The notes under the pieces are model-generated. The model saw nothing but the letters and a program-made list of their open reading frames with translations. It had not been told where the DNA came from and did not search any database. A stretch of DNA of 64,000 nucleotides from Lutraria lutraria (lineage: Eukaryota > Mollusca > Bivalvia > Venerida > Mactridae). Positions 40,518 to 54,800 of the stretch are shown one piece after another (positions within the stretch are counted from its first letter, which is position 1; each line of letters begins with the position of its first letter). Position numbers and translations under genes: made by a program. Location: the NCBI GenBank assembly GCA_964023205.1, contig OZ026846.1, positions 32,632,194-32,696,193 of the forward strand, read 5' to 3'.

Positions 40518-40653
40518 TTTAATAAGTTGAAAAGTGAAATATAATCACAACAAAAAGCTTTATATAAGAGATATTTTTATTCTAGTACAACAAATGCCCA
40601 TTTATATAGAGAAAAACAACAGCCTGATTTTATGCATTCTTGACAGATGGAAA

Positions 40654-40887
40654 CTACTGATTAAGGGAAGTAACTGCTGCGGGGAGTGTGACCAGAGATA
40701 ACGAACGACAACTCTGAGAAGAGATAAAAACAAAATCGTTGGGCGAGATTTTGGGTGAGGATTCTAAGGACTGTGTATCTTGTATTTTGTATGAACTTTC
40801 ATGAATTGTTACATTTTCTTCCAAATAATTCCCTGTTGCCATTTCACTGATCTGGTCCCCGTTTGTTGGAATATGATTTTCATCCAT
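40654..40887 (-). CDS. Possible short gene or terminal exon (77 residues)
   Basis: The frame starts at an ATG at 40887, with an in-frame stop just upstream, and is followed by AATAAA on the same strand (40581-40576) about 70 nt after the stop. The product is polar and Ser-rich, with no domain that I recognise. It is divergent from the Rolling stone-like gene, whose first coding ATG is 154 nt away. It could also be chance. Confidence 0.25.
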   Translation of the reverse strand: MDENHIPTNGDQISEMATGNYLEENVTIHESSYKIQDTQSLESSPKISPNDFVFISSQSCRSLSLVTLPAAVTSLNQ

Positions 40888-41040
40888 ACTTGTTCACTTT
40901 CGGATACGTAAATATTCGGATATGATTAGTTTCCTTGTTCGAGGTAAAGTACCGTATGTATTTTGGTGTACACATATTTAATTCGTTAATTCAGTTATAA
41001 ATAGAGATTTTTTTCATTCTTTATTGTCATAGGGTTCAAT

Positions 41041-44000
41041 ATGCCTGGAAGTACATGCTGCCTTTACGCTAAACAAGAATTTCAATGTAAACACTTGGGT
41101 TGTTCTGATGTACATCCTGCAAGATTTTCATATTTTCAAGTAAGTTACCATACATTTTCTTAGCTTTATTGACTGGGGCCACGAAGTCACAGATATATTG
41201 GAATGCTTGAAGCAAATTTTACATTGGAGAGAACGTGACCTAGCATCAATACCCGAATGGCTAATATTTCAGTCTGGCTTTTGTCTTCAAGTTTATAGCA
41301 TTATTCTGTAGCTTGTAGATATAATTCAGTTCTTGTGAATCCTTAAACAAAAAAAGATTTACTCCTCTCAGAGTTAATGTTTCATCTCATATTTTTTTAG
41401 ACTTTATCTAACTCTACAGCAAGCGGTACACAGGAAAGCAATAACACCGAATACCACATGCAGTACATTAACTGTAACATACAGGTTTCAAGTACTGAAG
41501 TAGAGTTGGTTAGGTTAGATTAACCGGTAGCATACCCGATTTTCGGTATTATAGGAAGCAAGTTTAAATCAGAATTTTATTTAACTGCCGTTAACTGCAA
41601 TGTACATCAATTGGAGCAGAAAATTGATGTTTTCCGCACCATATATTTCTTAGCAAGCACCAGCTTTTTGATGTGCATAATTTGTTCCCAACAGATTTCA
41701 TTGCGGATTACATAGCCAAAGAGTAAATTTTTTCCGACACAATATAGTAAAATTCTCATCCTGTATTTGAACTCAGAAGATGGATATCATCAAGTCTAAA
41801 TTGTCTTGATATACACAGTGCTCCAGCTAGCCCGTTTCGGCAGGGCATCGCACCCTGCCCTTAAAAACAGACGCCCTGCCTTTTCCAACGACCCTGAACT
41901 ACAAACCATGCTAACATTGTTCATAAAGGACCTATTTTCAACCATCTATCGTTTTGTTTACGATCAAAGCGTGTTGAAACTGTGAAATCCCTGCTTGCTC
42001 GCAGCGATATTTAATCATGTGTGTAATTATGTGTTGACGCCTGGTTACCGATTGCGTATAATCGCATTGTTTCTCGTGGAAACAGTTATTATACCGCTAT
42101 GCATTCCTTATAGATTTAAGGATTAAGTCGAAACATCGCCAAATAAAGCTAATTATAATAATAATGAATTAACGCCCGTTGTACTGTCAGATTCTGATAT
42201 TGAACAGACAAACAGAGACGTATCTTACGGAAAACATACAAACAAATTATGTTGTTGTGAGTCTAATTCCTGGACTGATTAGTTACTAAAATAAAAATTA
42301 AAATGGAAGATGTGTTACTTTTTGTGCTTGTTAATATTAAAATATCGTGTATAGGGTGTGTGTATCTTTGAACAATTTTGAAAATAAAATTACACATGAT
42401 ATTTTTTTCTGTTATTAAAATTGTTATATGATACATATATATATGATAGTTACAATATATGAAAATAATGGGCACTGGGCACTCTTAGAATTGAGTCTTT
42501 AAAGGTGGTTAAAGCAAAACATAACAAAACACAAAAAAGAAATAAAATAATCAACAATAACAAACATAATATGGTTTTATAGTTTATGCTGCAAATGTAT
42601 TGTGTGCTAAGCAGATTTTCGCGCGTTACAAGTGCCCTAATGTCCTTGCCAATGCCCTGCCCTTCCCAAAGTCTAGCTGGAGCACTGGTATTGCACAATG
42701 CATTTATAGTCTAATTCCTGGACTGATTAGTTACTAAAATAAAAATTAAAATGGAAGATGTGTTACTTTTTGTGCTTGTTAATATTAAAATATCGTGTAT
42801 AGGGTGTGTGTATCTTTGAACAATTTTGAAAATAAAATTACACATGATATTTTTTCAGTTCATTGTTACATTTTTTTGTATATGATATACATATGAATAG
42901 TTACAATATATGAAAATAATGGGCACTCTTAAAATTGTGTCTTTAAAGGTGGTAGAACCAAAAAGTATTTACCCTTCCCTGTGTCATAACAAAACACAAA
43001 AAGAAAAGAAATAATCTACAATTACAAACACTTGGTTTTATAGTTTATTTAAATGCTGGAAATACATGTATATTGAGTGCTAAACAGTTTTTCGCGCGTT
43101 AAAAGTGCCCCAATGTCCTTGCCAACACCCTGCCCTTCCCAATGTCTAGCTGGAGCACTGTATACATCTGTAGAGTACAATAATTATTATTTCAGGTAAT
43201 GTACAGATATTGACATACATACCTGAATTATTTGGACTAATAAACATACACCGGAATAAATTCGATCAGCATCCAAACTGCAGAAAAATACATTCGTAAC
43301 AATACTGGTTGGTAAATTATCTGGTCACAGAAAACTATTTGACTTGTCATGAATTTATATTGACATTTCAAATACTATAATCATGGCTTTTAGCACCATT
43401 TTGTTATAGTTTGTAGAACTAGTGTATATTAAGAAAGAAAAGGGGACAATCACAATGCTTGGCACTGACTGACAAATTTCAAACTGTATTTCTTTCTCTT
43501 TACAGTGGCGGATTCCTCTGTGTGCTGTTCTGTGCTACAGATTCATTCTAGCTGCCTATTGTGTGTTCTGGTTAATTTATACAAGTCATGGAGTTACTTT
43601 TCCAATCAATGGACTTGAAGTGCCTACCTTTGCTTTCCTCACTACCTGGACTTACCTTGTACTGACAGTTTATCTTCTGTTACATTTTCTTTCCTGTCTT
43701 TTTTATGCATGTAGAAGAGGTGGAAATTGTTGTGGAAGAATGTCCAGTGAGAATCATCGGCACATGTTTCATGAGCTGCAAGTACAGCCCAGCTTATGGG
43801 CCCAGAATGAGTATGAAGCAATTGGTGGTATACTGGAAGATGAAGCAATTGATGGTGAAATGAGAACTATAACATTAAACTGGCTGACTAAACTAGTATG
43901 GGTTTTGTACAATGTTGCATCGTCAGGATGCATTATGGTCACTGCTTTATTCTGGATCTTCTTGTATCCGACCATGAAAGATATGTCTGAGGCTGAATTG

Positions 44001-44321
44001 AATGTTAACATACAACTCCATGCTGTAACATCAGTAATTGTGCTGATAGAAATATGTGTGTCAGCTGTCCCGATCAGATTGCTGCATTATGTGCATACAT
44101 TGGTCTATGGGATAATTTATGTCATATTTAGTGGAATCTACTACGCAGTAGATCACCGACATGTTTTGTATCCTATCTTAGACTGGGGAAAGCCAGAACC
44201 GACTGTAATCTTACTTCTAGTGACTGCCTTTGTTGCCTTACCTGCTATACAGTTGCTTCTGTTCCTTATTTATAAATTAAGACTTTACATCTTTGATAAA
44301 TGCAACCCTGAACTTCTGTAA
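41041..44321 (+). CDS. Rolling stone-like multi-pass membrane protein, two coding exons
   Basis: Exon 1 is 41041-41139 (33 codons, donor GTAAGT) and exon 2 is 43506-44321 (acceptor TTTACAG), joined in phase 0 into 304 residues. A pyrimidine-rich AG at 41030 just before the ATG suggests a further 5' untranslated exon. The protein has about seven hydrophobic segments; conserved-looking blocks are WLTKLVWVLYNVA, AVPIRLLHYVHTLVYG and HVLYPILDWGKPEP, characteristic of the Rolling stone family (Drosophila rost, needed for myoblast fusion). No signal peptide is seen. An AATAAA at 44363 follows the stop by 42 nt. The intron holds a hAT-like element. Confidence 0.85.
41816..43160. mobile_element. hAT-like nonautonomous element with internal duplication
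   Basis: Starts CAGTGCTCCAGCTAG and ends CTAGCTGGAGCACTG, with TATACA directly flanking both ends (41810-41815 and 43161-43166). An internal copy of the right end occurs at about 42660-42687, and the segments 42256-42475 and 42708-42930 are close copies of each other, so the element contains a duplicated right half. It lies in the intron of the Rolling stone-like gene. No transposase frame is seen. Confidence 0.7.
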
Positions 44322-45372
44322 TCTTGATTTTTGTCAAATTTTTCAAAGAGATAAGAAAATATAATAAAGAGTTATTTTCAGCGCTATGATTTGATCCCCT
44401 AAAAGGATTCTATTATCTATTATATGTCCATTTCACATGAATTGACAGTAATTAATTTAAGGTTCAACCATTTCAAATGTGGTTACTACAGATGTATTTA
44501 GAAACATTTTTTTATAATTGTTACAACTTTTTTAAACTGTGGTATAACTTTTATTTTATGAACACCTAACTTCATCACAGTGAGCAGTTTACATAGCTGT
44601 TTTTATTACCTCCTGATGTAAGGAACTAGTTGTTACCTTTCTATCTGAGTAGGACTTACATAGACCACCTGAGTTTACAGTCACCTTTGAATAATTGCCT
44701 CCACACAAACAAATCTCACTATTATGGACATGTATATACATACATGTAGATATAAATGTGAAAACAATTTGAATGAAGGTTGAACATTGTAAATATATAT
44801 TTTTTGTACATAATCAGATTTTTATTTTGATATGTAATATTTAGATACATTTTGTCATGCTTAATCTGTATCATTGGTAAAGGTTCTTGCAATACTCAAA
44901 CACAGATCTTAGTTTTCATTAAATTGGGTTTTTTTTATTTACAATTGCATTGCATAAGTTATCTTATTTTACGATATGTTTTATTTTATGAATTTTGTAA
45001 TGAATGAAATGCTTTTAATCTGCTTGTTTTACGATATGAAGCTCACTTATGGAATATCCTGCATTTTTAAATTCATTCATTCATGCAGATCTCTGATTAA
45101 TATTATTCTTTTCTAAAAAAAGTACATTGTTTTTGTATCTGTCTGATATTTATGTTTTTTATTTGAGTGGTTGGGCTCTCATGAATATAATATAAATATA
45201 TATTGTCAGGTATCTGAAGATCCCACTCTTAAAATGTACATAGTTTTTATATCACAAAAATTATCATAGTGTCATGCTTTTATTTCTAATCCTTGATTTT
45301 AAATAATTGATTTTGTCTTTTAAGTCTAATTACTATAGTATCAAACTATATTGCTGAATGATGAATTACCAG

Positions 45373-45552
45373 TACAGTCAAACTGTGTTAGCAGCCATCT
45401 CCAAATAAAGGCCAACCTGTGAATAAAGGCCATTCTTTCCAGAACTCATTGATTATAATAAAATGACCTCTGAATAAATACCACCAGTCAATAAAGGTCA
45501 CATAATGACATTCCCAACAATGGCCTTCGTTTACAGGTTAGACTTTTTATTA
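45373..45552. mobile_element. Decayed pogo/Tc1-like MITE
   Basis: Starts TACAGTCAAACTGTG and contains repeated AATAAAGGCCA blocks. A related fragment with TAAAGGCCACCTGTCAA and GGGTTGACTGTACT is at 48405-48475. The type resembles CAGT-ended MITEs with TA targets; right-end match is weak. Confidence 0.4.
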
Positions 45553-46765
45553 TTTTAGGTCTGCAAATTGCTATACATAGCTTAAATGTTACAATTGTTA
45601 TGAATTATCCCATCGATAAAGGAGTTTTGACTTGACTCAGTCTGTAATGAGTTACACTAATTGCATTTTATGATTGATTTTTTTTTTTTTTTTTTTTTTT
45701 TGATTTATATCAGTTTTATATTGTTATTTTCAAGCATTTTTAATTCTGTTGAGTTTTAGGTCTGAAAACTATTTATGTGTTTTATTGTCACCTTGTATGA
45801 AGTAAGAATGATTTTATATACAATTTCATTGTCTCATGTATTAAAATGTACCTATGTTAATATTACATCATTTTATGTTCTGTTCTATTCTATAACTATT
45901 TATACTACTCAAAATATGTTAAAGATCACTTGGGATATTACTTGTAGTAATTGCTTCATAATTTATTGTTGTTATTTAGGTTTGATTATAATTCATTGGG
46001 ACATTCAAGCATCATAATATTACGCTGTTGCTAAAAAATTGAATACATGATGTCCATTGAAGTGTATCAGTTCATTATATATATGACCCTGTCTGTTTAA
46101 TTTCTATTCTTCATTTGTACTGACTGGATGGCATTATATGTAAACTGGGCATTTGTTATGTATTTATTCACTTTGTACGCAACAATGTCTGATTGATATA
46201 TAAGACAGAAGCCTACAAAATTTGAACTTCAAAACAATTTTCTTTGTGAGGGCTTTGAAGTCCCATAAGCATATAGATTTATTGGTCGTAATAGTTTCTA
46301 TCTGTCCTATAACAGAGGAATCAGGAGTGTTTTCCTCCCGTGCATACTTTATAGCAAGAAAACACGTTTCCAAAACCACTATCGTATTTTTTTCAATATC
46401 ATTGAAAAAAATACTATTTATAGAACAGCTATGTTTTACCGCAGTCATATTATGCACACAGCGTAAAATGACATCACTCGCTGTATATATTTCAAGTTTA
46501 CAAAAGCAAAATTCACTGCGTATTGAGTGTTTTTAGAAGAAAAAAGGCTCGTTTCGTCGGTAATAATTATCTTGGGATAATATCAGCAATTGTTTGTTTT
46601 TTGCATATATATTTTTATAGCAAAATGATCATGGGGCTTTAAATATATATAATAAATTATGGTATTAATTTTGTGATATTCTTGAATATAGCTCAGACAA
46701 AAAGTTTTTTAATTTTACAATCAAGTTTTTGCTATAACAGGTACATACGAGCACTATATAAGTAA

Positions 46766-46783
46766 CCCCCCCCCCCCCCCCCC
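46766..46783. repeat. Poly-C run (18 bp)
   Basis: An uninterrupted run of C. Similar runs occur at 58298-58319 (C) and 60652-60665 (G). Confidence 0.95.
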
Positions 46784-48806
46784 GATTGCTGGTCCATAAG
46801 TCACATGCCTGGCATTCCTGGTTCAATGTCTTTAACCCATTACCCCATAGAGATATGCTGTATAAGGTAGGTCAGTCTTATAGTGTTATCAGTCGATGGC
46901 TTATCAGTAACCAATAGATAAGCCATCAGTTTTACACACTGTAATACATATAATATGGGTTTATTGGAAAACTGTATTAAATCTACATCTACATGGTTTA
47001 AACTTGATTTACAGTAATTAATCATAAATATTATGTGTTTTTTTTTTTTTCTCAAACTTCACATATGTAGTTTATTTGCTCAAGTTTAGTAATGGTTTTA
47101 TTATCCAGTGGATATCTAGCTTGAAAATAGAACTTGTTTTAATAATGTATATTAGTAGTTAACTTTATTTTTAATGTTAGTCTGTAAATGAATGTATTGT
47201 TTTATTCTAATTATGTCTGTTTTTATATGTTATACACTTTCTATGTTATACACTTGTCATAATAATATGTTAAAAAAATGTTTGTTTCTGGTAACATTCT
47301 TATTAAAAATACCGGTAGGTAGGAAAATTTTAAAATATTTACATGTACGAGTATATAATAATAATAATAGTAAATAATAAAAATTATATACTTGAAGGGC
47401 GCGAAAGTGAAAAAGTGGATGTACCATTCCTCAGGCCTATAATGATAAAAGGTTAGGGGTCATGGGGAAAAATAAGGATAAGTGAGGTAACCAGACACAA
47501 ACAGTTTTATTTTTATGCCCTAATAACTATGAATAATGTTATAAAAAAAGTTTTAACCATAATTTATGTATTCTTTGCATAACTGCATGTAGTTATTGTA
47601 ATAATGTTTGTTATCATTTTTGGGATAAATATGAAATTATTCTTGCTGCTTTATTTTCTGTGAATTGTTTCATTAGGCCAGAAAAATCCAGTCGTGTTTC
47701 CTGTTACATTGTACATGACAAAATAATGGGTAGGAAGCTTGCAAAACATGTCTATTTTAATAAAAGCATATCTTCCACAGAGTTTTAGGTACGATTCTAA
47801 TAGTTACAGGGTTAGTAACTGACCAGATAAGGGGTAAACAGTTCTGTTCCACAGAACCGTAAACTACCTTCCTCCTCATTATTTGCAATAAAAGTCTCCA
47901 TTACAGACCCAATATTTAAAAATAAATGTCTCCATTACAGACCCAATATATTCTGGTAACCTAATAATATGATATATTAGGTCACATGACGTCAAAACAT
48001 CCAATGACAGAAGAGTATTTTGATAGTTTGATACATTGATAGTTACAGGGCTAGTAACTGACCCGATACGGGATATACGGGTCTGTGGAAAATCATATGG
48101 GGCGAGACCGAAATGTACAATCTTACGTAAATTGTCTATTCATTTGATATTTCTGCAGGACACTTGGCAGATTATAATGCTTGAGATCAGTCTTCAACTT
48201 CAAATCTGACACACTTGGGCGTAGCAAAATTATGTTCTTGTTGTGAAGTTGTTGCTCCAGAGGGTTTAAAGTAATACTTAGATCGTGCTGAGGGGAAAAT
48301 CATATTGAAAAAGAAAGGTTGTTGCTCAAGAGAGGGCCGCTCTGGAGAAGTTGTACTGTACTATGAAAAAACATCATTGAGAACAAATGTGCCTGCGGAT
48401 AAAGGCCACCTGTCAATGAAAGGCACATAAATTAGGCTTTTCAAAGGAGGGCCTTTTTCACAGGGTTGACTGTACTTTTGTGGGCCCAACCTCACACTGT
48501 AAATAATAAAACAAATTGAGGAAGGACACAATAATATGAGGGATACACGATTGTCTCCCAGTAACTGGGAGTATTTATCACGTTCTAACAATGCTTGCAA
48601 TTGACCAAAATATTTATTTCATTGCTCCTCTATGACATTCAAAATTTCTTTATCTTTAAAATGAAAACATATATACGTGTCTGTGTTTTCCTGCTTAACT
48701 TCAATAGTTGGTAAAATTAATGATATAGGCATTTCAAATAACGTAATTTCCATTGCCTGATCATCGATAGAATTCCCGTCACCAGGCAACCCATTTTCAC
48801 TCCGGG

Positions 48807-48812
48807 TTTATT
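48807..48812 (-). terminator. Poly(A) signal of gene C
   Basis: AATAAA on the minus strand, 36 nt after the stop codon at 48848. Confidence 0.55.
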
Positions 48813-48847
48813 GTCTTTTATTCGTCATCGGAGTTTCACCAATACTT

Positions 48848-51800
48848 TTAATCTGTATCAGGGAATGTACCTTCATCCAGAGACGTATTATACGTCTCTG
48901 CTTCATCCCGTAATGCTTTGCTTCCGTCGTCAATCTTTGTCATGGCCTCATTGGGATTACTTGGAAAGTAAAACCCATGACCTTGGGTATCAAACGTACT
49001 ATCGTCTTCCTGTATTCTTTGTATAACAGACTGATAGTTCTCACCCTGACTGCCTCGATTGTCCGTTCGAATCTTACCATAGACAGCCTCACGATCAGGC
49101 GATTCGTTTGTGTATTCTTCATTCAGAGCATCATTAGCAACGTTTGGATTTTCAGTTCTTCTGTTTGGTAGATTCCTGTTGTTGGACCTCTCTCGTCTCT
49201 GAGTTTGTCGGGGCCTCGGTCTTGTACGCCTTCTGCTATTCTCAGGACGTCGACGTATTGACCTATTACGTGGTCGCCTTCCTAAAAATCGATTCAACAT
49301 ATCTTTGTCACGTGAAGGCCTTTGATTACCACGTCTTCCTCTAGATCTTCCATTATTTCTATTACGACCAGAGCGCCTAGGAGCAGGTCTATTGTTGTTG
49401 TTGTTGTTTCGGGATTGTCTTCTATCGGAATCTTGAGGAGAAGGGCCATTCTGGGTACTGTGGAGTTCATTAGTCCACGGTGTACCTACATTTTCGTCTG
49501 TCATATATGAAGGTCGGTCTGGCATCTTATTTTCGGTCATAAATGGCTGGTCGTCAATGGCAGGGTCGGTGTTATCGGCGAATGGCTGTGTTATAACTGT
49601 TCGATATGAAGGATCATTAACGGTAGATCGGGCAATAGTATTAAAATCAGAAGCACCAGCTGCTGCTTCTTGTGTTTCTAGAATGTCATTGGGGTTCGAT
49701 GCTGCTCGAGGTTCATAGTCGTTAGGCATATTATTTCGTTGGCGATTACGAATAGGGCCACGTCTGTCACCCCGAGGGCGAGGTCTCATACTTCTTTCCA
49801 ATGGAAAACTACGAGCATTTGTCATTGGTCTGCCTGCACGAGGATTGACCAACATCCTTGTTCCTCGTGCTGGTCCTTCGTGGTTATTAAACTGTGACGG
49901 AAGAGAATAATCGACTGGCATTTGGTCCGGACTTGTATGATCGCCTGGGTATTCGGACAATAATGAAGCGGTCTCTATCATCTGTGGATGGCTCATGATT
50001 AAATCCATAGGCATTTCACCTGGCATGACTCCCTGTTGGACTGTAAATTGGGAATGAAATGCCATATCCGGGCCTAACATGTGTTGAGGAAAAATCGCTT
50101 GACGTTTGTTTCGACGTCGTGGTCCTGACAACGATAACCAAAATGTAAATTATGAATCATGATTTCAAATGGAATACACATGTACATGTATTTATATTAA
50201 AACAGATGTGCCAGCATGACCTAAAAAATTTACGGTTTGCAATGAGGTTTATATTAATTGTTATTACTCATTTCACATTTGTGTCCAAAAACATAATTCT
50301 AACAAAATATTAGCGAGATTAAAGCTTTGTATAAAATATTGATTAGTACAATGTAAATGAAAGTGACAAATTAACCCTTGGTCACAATTATATCAACATT
50401 CGATCATTATCACCATACCTCTCCTTCTGCCCTGGTTTGGTCCTCTACAACGTATTAAGCGGGTTTTTGGACATGAAGGTGGACCAGATACAAGCTGCGA
50501 TGTCCTTAAATGGGTTTCTTGGTTGCATGGTACAGATCTTTCACTTTGATACCGGCATCCTGAAAAGCCATTTGTAATTTCTAAGTGTAACCTTACGTCG
50601 ATTTTGTCTGCTTATACACGTATTGCATAGATACAAGCTACCAATTACACCAGCACCAAAACATCTTAAATGAATGTACAGTATAGGTATGAAGACAAAA
50701 AAACATCTTATCTTCCTTTAAATACCACCCGCCCTCAAATCCTCCGACTCGAAACCCAACCATATCCAAGGACCATACCGGACGGTACTGCCTTTTTTAC
50801 TGCCTTTATTGTCTATTCCAAAGGTACAGTTGGGGGGAGTAAAACAAGACCAATCCACCAAAATGGATATATCCTACTTTTTCCATCCTGTTGTTGACAA
50901 CGATTTTTTGGGAGGCAATTTATCGCATTCCCGTGTCGCCGTTTCTATCTACATATGGGCCCAAGAACTCCTAAACTAAATCAGAACAAAATATTCCAAA
51001 GTTTGTATGCCAAATTGAATATAACCAAAAAATTGGCAAAACTTTTTATCAGAATAATAAATATGTCGAAAGAAATTTCATTGTTTTGACGTTTCATAAT
51101 GTATGAGCAGGCCAACCGTCTGTGCGTATTTCTTTACTCCCTGAAAATGCAATAAATGTGTCTATGTGTTGTTCTTTCCTCCCATAAAGTTCTATCAATC
51201 TAATTTACAGTTTACTTGATATAAACTTAAGCTCAATGATTTCTATAGACAAATATTATAATAAGGCGTAAAAGAATAGCTTTTTTTCCGGCCACAGACC
51301 GTTCCCAATTTTCCCACGCGCTCCTGGACTTTTTAAAAATTTATAAGGTCCGAGGAACGGTACGTCCACCTTTTTTACCTTTCCGCACGCTTTCGAGAAT
51401 ACTACATGTACTAAAAATGCCTTTGCTTATCTACCCTATTTTAAAGAGCTTGTAACAAAAAGTCAACAACATTTTTTACGCCTAAACTATATTACCTCTA
51501 ATTGGTCTATTCGTGCGGTCCGGTGTTGCTTCGTTTGGTCTTGTTTCGTTGACTGAAGTGATCATTATACATAATAAATTTGCATTATCAATAAAACATA
51601 TTAAACTATACTGCATTACTAACTATTTAGTATTTACTTTGTCTTTTGTTGGTGACTTAATTTTGGCTCTAAGATGTCCGAAATGATGACACATTTCAGA
51701 TGTTATTTCAAGCGTAGCGTATTTGAACTCAGACTTTGTACTAAAAACTCATTAATTAATCCTATAGATACTGAGAGCCACCCCAGAGAGAGAAAGAGAG

Positions 51801-54800
51801 GGGGCATATAAGATATTGTAAGTACTTAATATATTCTAATTGGAGTCATTAATCGTGCACAGTTGAAGTTCGGCAAAGGCATACTAGTACATAGAAACTA
51901 AACATTTACAATTATGATATCAATTGAAGATGTATGTTACAATTTTACTAAGTAATTAGGAGAAAGGTGTTATTTATATGCACGAATGACTCTATCATTA
52001 AAGACTTTGAAAATAATAAAATATAACCTGGAGCACGTCGTTGTTGCTGACTTTTCCTTATTTCTTCCTGAATTCTTCCTCTGTTAACGGTAAATGGATT
52101 GTTCCAGGATCTCGCTCTATTACGAGGGTTTGATGATCGGATTCTATTGAGGACATCACCTCTTATTCGATCTGCGTCATTTCCTCTATTTCTTTGTCTC
52201 CTAGATGTCACTGCATTCCCGTTTCGTCTTCGTCCATTTCCTGGTCTCCCATTATTGCTTCTACCTCTGGTTCTTGGTATCCTTCCGTCACGTCTGATTT
52301 GCGGACTTGTTGGATCTTCCATAACGGTTAATTCTGTGTTTGGTTGATTATTGTCCATGTTTTTGTTAATGAGATTATCATCGGTTGACTTGGTTTCCGT
52401 GTTTTCATTTTCAATAATGTTTTCTTCGCCCAGACTAGCACTTTCATCTTGTATTACATAAATTAACTGTGCAGACTTGCTTTCCTTTTGTGGAGGAATA
52501 GATACGTCTGGAGTATTATTATTCGTTTTCCCAGTACTAGTAACGTCTTTTTCATCAACAACATCCATTACAATGTTGCTAGTTCTTTCTAAAACCTTGG
52601 GAACTTCGACATTGCTGGTATCCACCGAGATGACATCATTCGTCGTTTTAATATCTTCAGTAGCATTTACTTGCTTCATTGAAAGTTTTTGGTGTTTACT
52701 TGATGTAGAAGTAAATGGTTTAATTGGACCTCCTATTTTCATGTCTTGAAAATGAAAAAGAAATTGATGCAAATATTTGTATTTGCTATTTATAAATACA
52801 TTAACTAAATATGCATACATTTGTGTATTAATTTTGTACTCGTATCCTTCAAAATACGTTGGTTTCAATTTTTTACCCTGATCATACGTTTTGAAGATTT
52901 AACGGTTTACTTGAACAATAATGTTAATAAAACTAGTGGAACATCCGTTATTTAATGGTAAGAATTTCGCTTGATTCTGGTAATTAGATGCATGGCATTT
53001 GTTTTCAATTACATTTATACTTAAGATGATATACACAAGTACGTGTACATATGATAACAATAATATATAACTTACTTATTTTTTTCAATTGCAATAGATT
53101 TATTCTTCTCATTTCTTCAAAGTAATTTGCGTGGGAGTTTTTCTTTGTTAGTTTCTCTGACCTCGTACCTTTTTTCTCATTACTACTTGGCAAGTCATCA
53201 TTTGTTCCATTTGTTTGTTTTTCGTCTGTTATTGTTTCTGGTTGTAGACTGGTGTTAGATAAGACTATATTACCGACTGTGCCATTGTTATCAGTAGCGT
53301 TAATATTTGACTTTAACACCTTATTGTTTGCATTCAATGTAGAAATTTCATGGCGAGATTTTAGTGAATTAATTCTTTTTAAGAAAACATCTTTTTTTAG
53401 GACATCATTTCCTTTCATCTCATTACTGTTATCGAGTTGTTTGCCTGTGTTTTTTGTGTTGCTTGGATCGTTCTGTTCTGTGTTTGATCGATTTATAAGG
53501 TCCCATTGGTCCTCCTGATCTCTGGTTTTATCTGCTTTCTTCACAAGGTTTTCATGTTTGTCTTCTAGTTGCTTGCTCGCCATACGTGCATCATTCACCT
53601 CTACTTTGTGTAGTAAGGTAGAGGGGATAGAAACCGTTCTGGGCTGATCAGTTTCATTTTCCGATTCCGGAAAGTCGTCAATACTATTTGTACTGAAGCC
53701 CTCAGACGACGCACTCGGTGATTTTCTATTGTTTAAACTGTCGGGATCACCATGTTTAATCGTCACTTTTTCAGGCTTGTTTTGTTTCCTTTCTCTTATT
53801 GAATTTATATTTGATGATAATTTCGTTTCGGTATCGTCTTCGTCGTCATCTATTTTACTTGAAAGATTTAATGCATCGTTTTGTAAGTTGGTTTGTGGTT
53901 TGTTCGAGTCCGAATTCTGAACAGTTGTAAATGCCTTTGAATCACCATCATCATCTGTTTTACGACGTACATTGATGCCTTTACCATTGATACTTATGTG
54001 TAGAAATGGTTGTTTATCAGGAAGACTGTCGTCATTTATACTTTTCATTTTCATTTCTCTCATTTTGTGGAATACAGCCATTTTCGATATATTATTATCC
54101 GGTCCTTTCATCACTTCCGCTTTTGCTTTCAAATACAAATCCAAGATTTCTTGACTTGTCATGCTTTTCAAGCCTAGACCTGGTGCGGCCATTTCAAATC
54201 TATGTCTATAATTGTCAATAAGTGTGATTAGCGGTTTGTCCTCATCATTTGTCACGGTATTTGCATTCTGTGATTTTTCGTCGACGGTTTCGGTTTCTTT
54301 AATATTCTCTATATCATTTTCGGCATTCATCGTTTTTATTCCAGCATTTACCACACCCAGGGCTTTTATTTTTGCCTCTCGGAATACTTTCTTTTTGACA
54401 ACGGGTATCTCGGCATCAATATGTTCAACTTCATCTTTTTCAGCATTCATCTTTTCTTCTTCAACATTTTCAGCTTCCATGTCCTCGACTTCAATATCTC
54501 CGGCATCCTTTATTTCGATTTTAGATTCTACTCTTTGGGCACCCTTCTTTTTTATTCCATTGTTTTCGGCACCAATCTTTTGGACTTTAGTTTTTTCGGC
54601 ACCATTAATCGAAACTTCATTCTTTTCAGCACCATTCTTTTCGACTTTAGCTTTTTCGGCAACATTCATTGAAACTTCATTCTGTTCGGCATCATTATTT
54701 TCGACTTTAGCTTTTTCGGCACCATTCATTGAAACTGCATTTTTTTCGGATTCAGTCTTTTCGGCTTTAGCTTTTTCGGCAACATTCATTGAAACTTCAT

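Larger units (their letters stand above)
29180..40550. repeat. Tandem duplication unit B, enlarged by insertions
   Basis: Second copy of the unit, in tandem with A. It contains paralogue gene B and two large insertions absent in A: 35999-39253 and about 39361-40517. Gene-free parts are 29180-30813 and 34643-40550. Confidence 0.88.
44322..48847. other. 3' untranslated and intergenic DNA
   Basis: AATAAA at 44363-44368 probably ends the Rolling stone-like transcript. The rest is AT-rich with short frames only. It contains a T-run at 45680-45701, a C-run at 46766-46783, and two related fragments at about 47805-47850 and 48030-48075 that both read AGTTACAGGG(T/C)TAGTAACTGACC. No gene is visible. 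Confidence 0.55.

Noticed and set aside
44700..47400. Short frames between the Rolling stone-like gene and gene C
   Set aside because: They are AT-rich, lack initiation context, splice signals or similarity, and have chance lengths.
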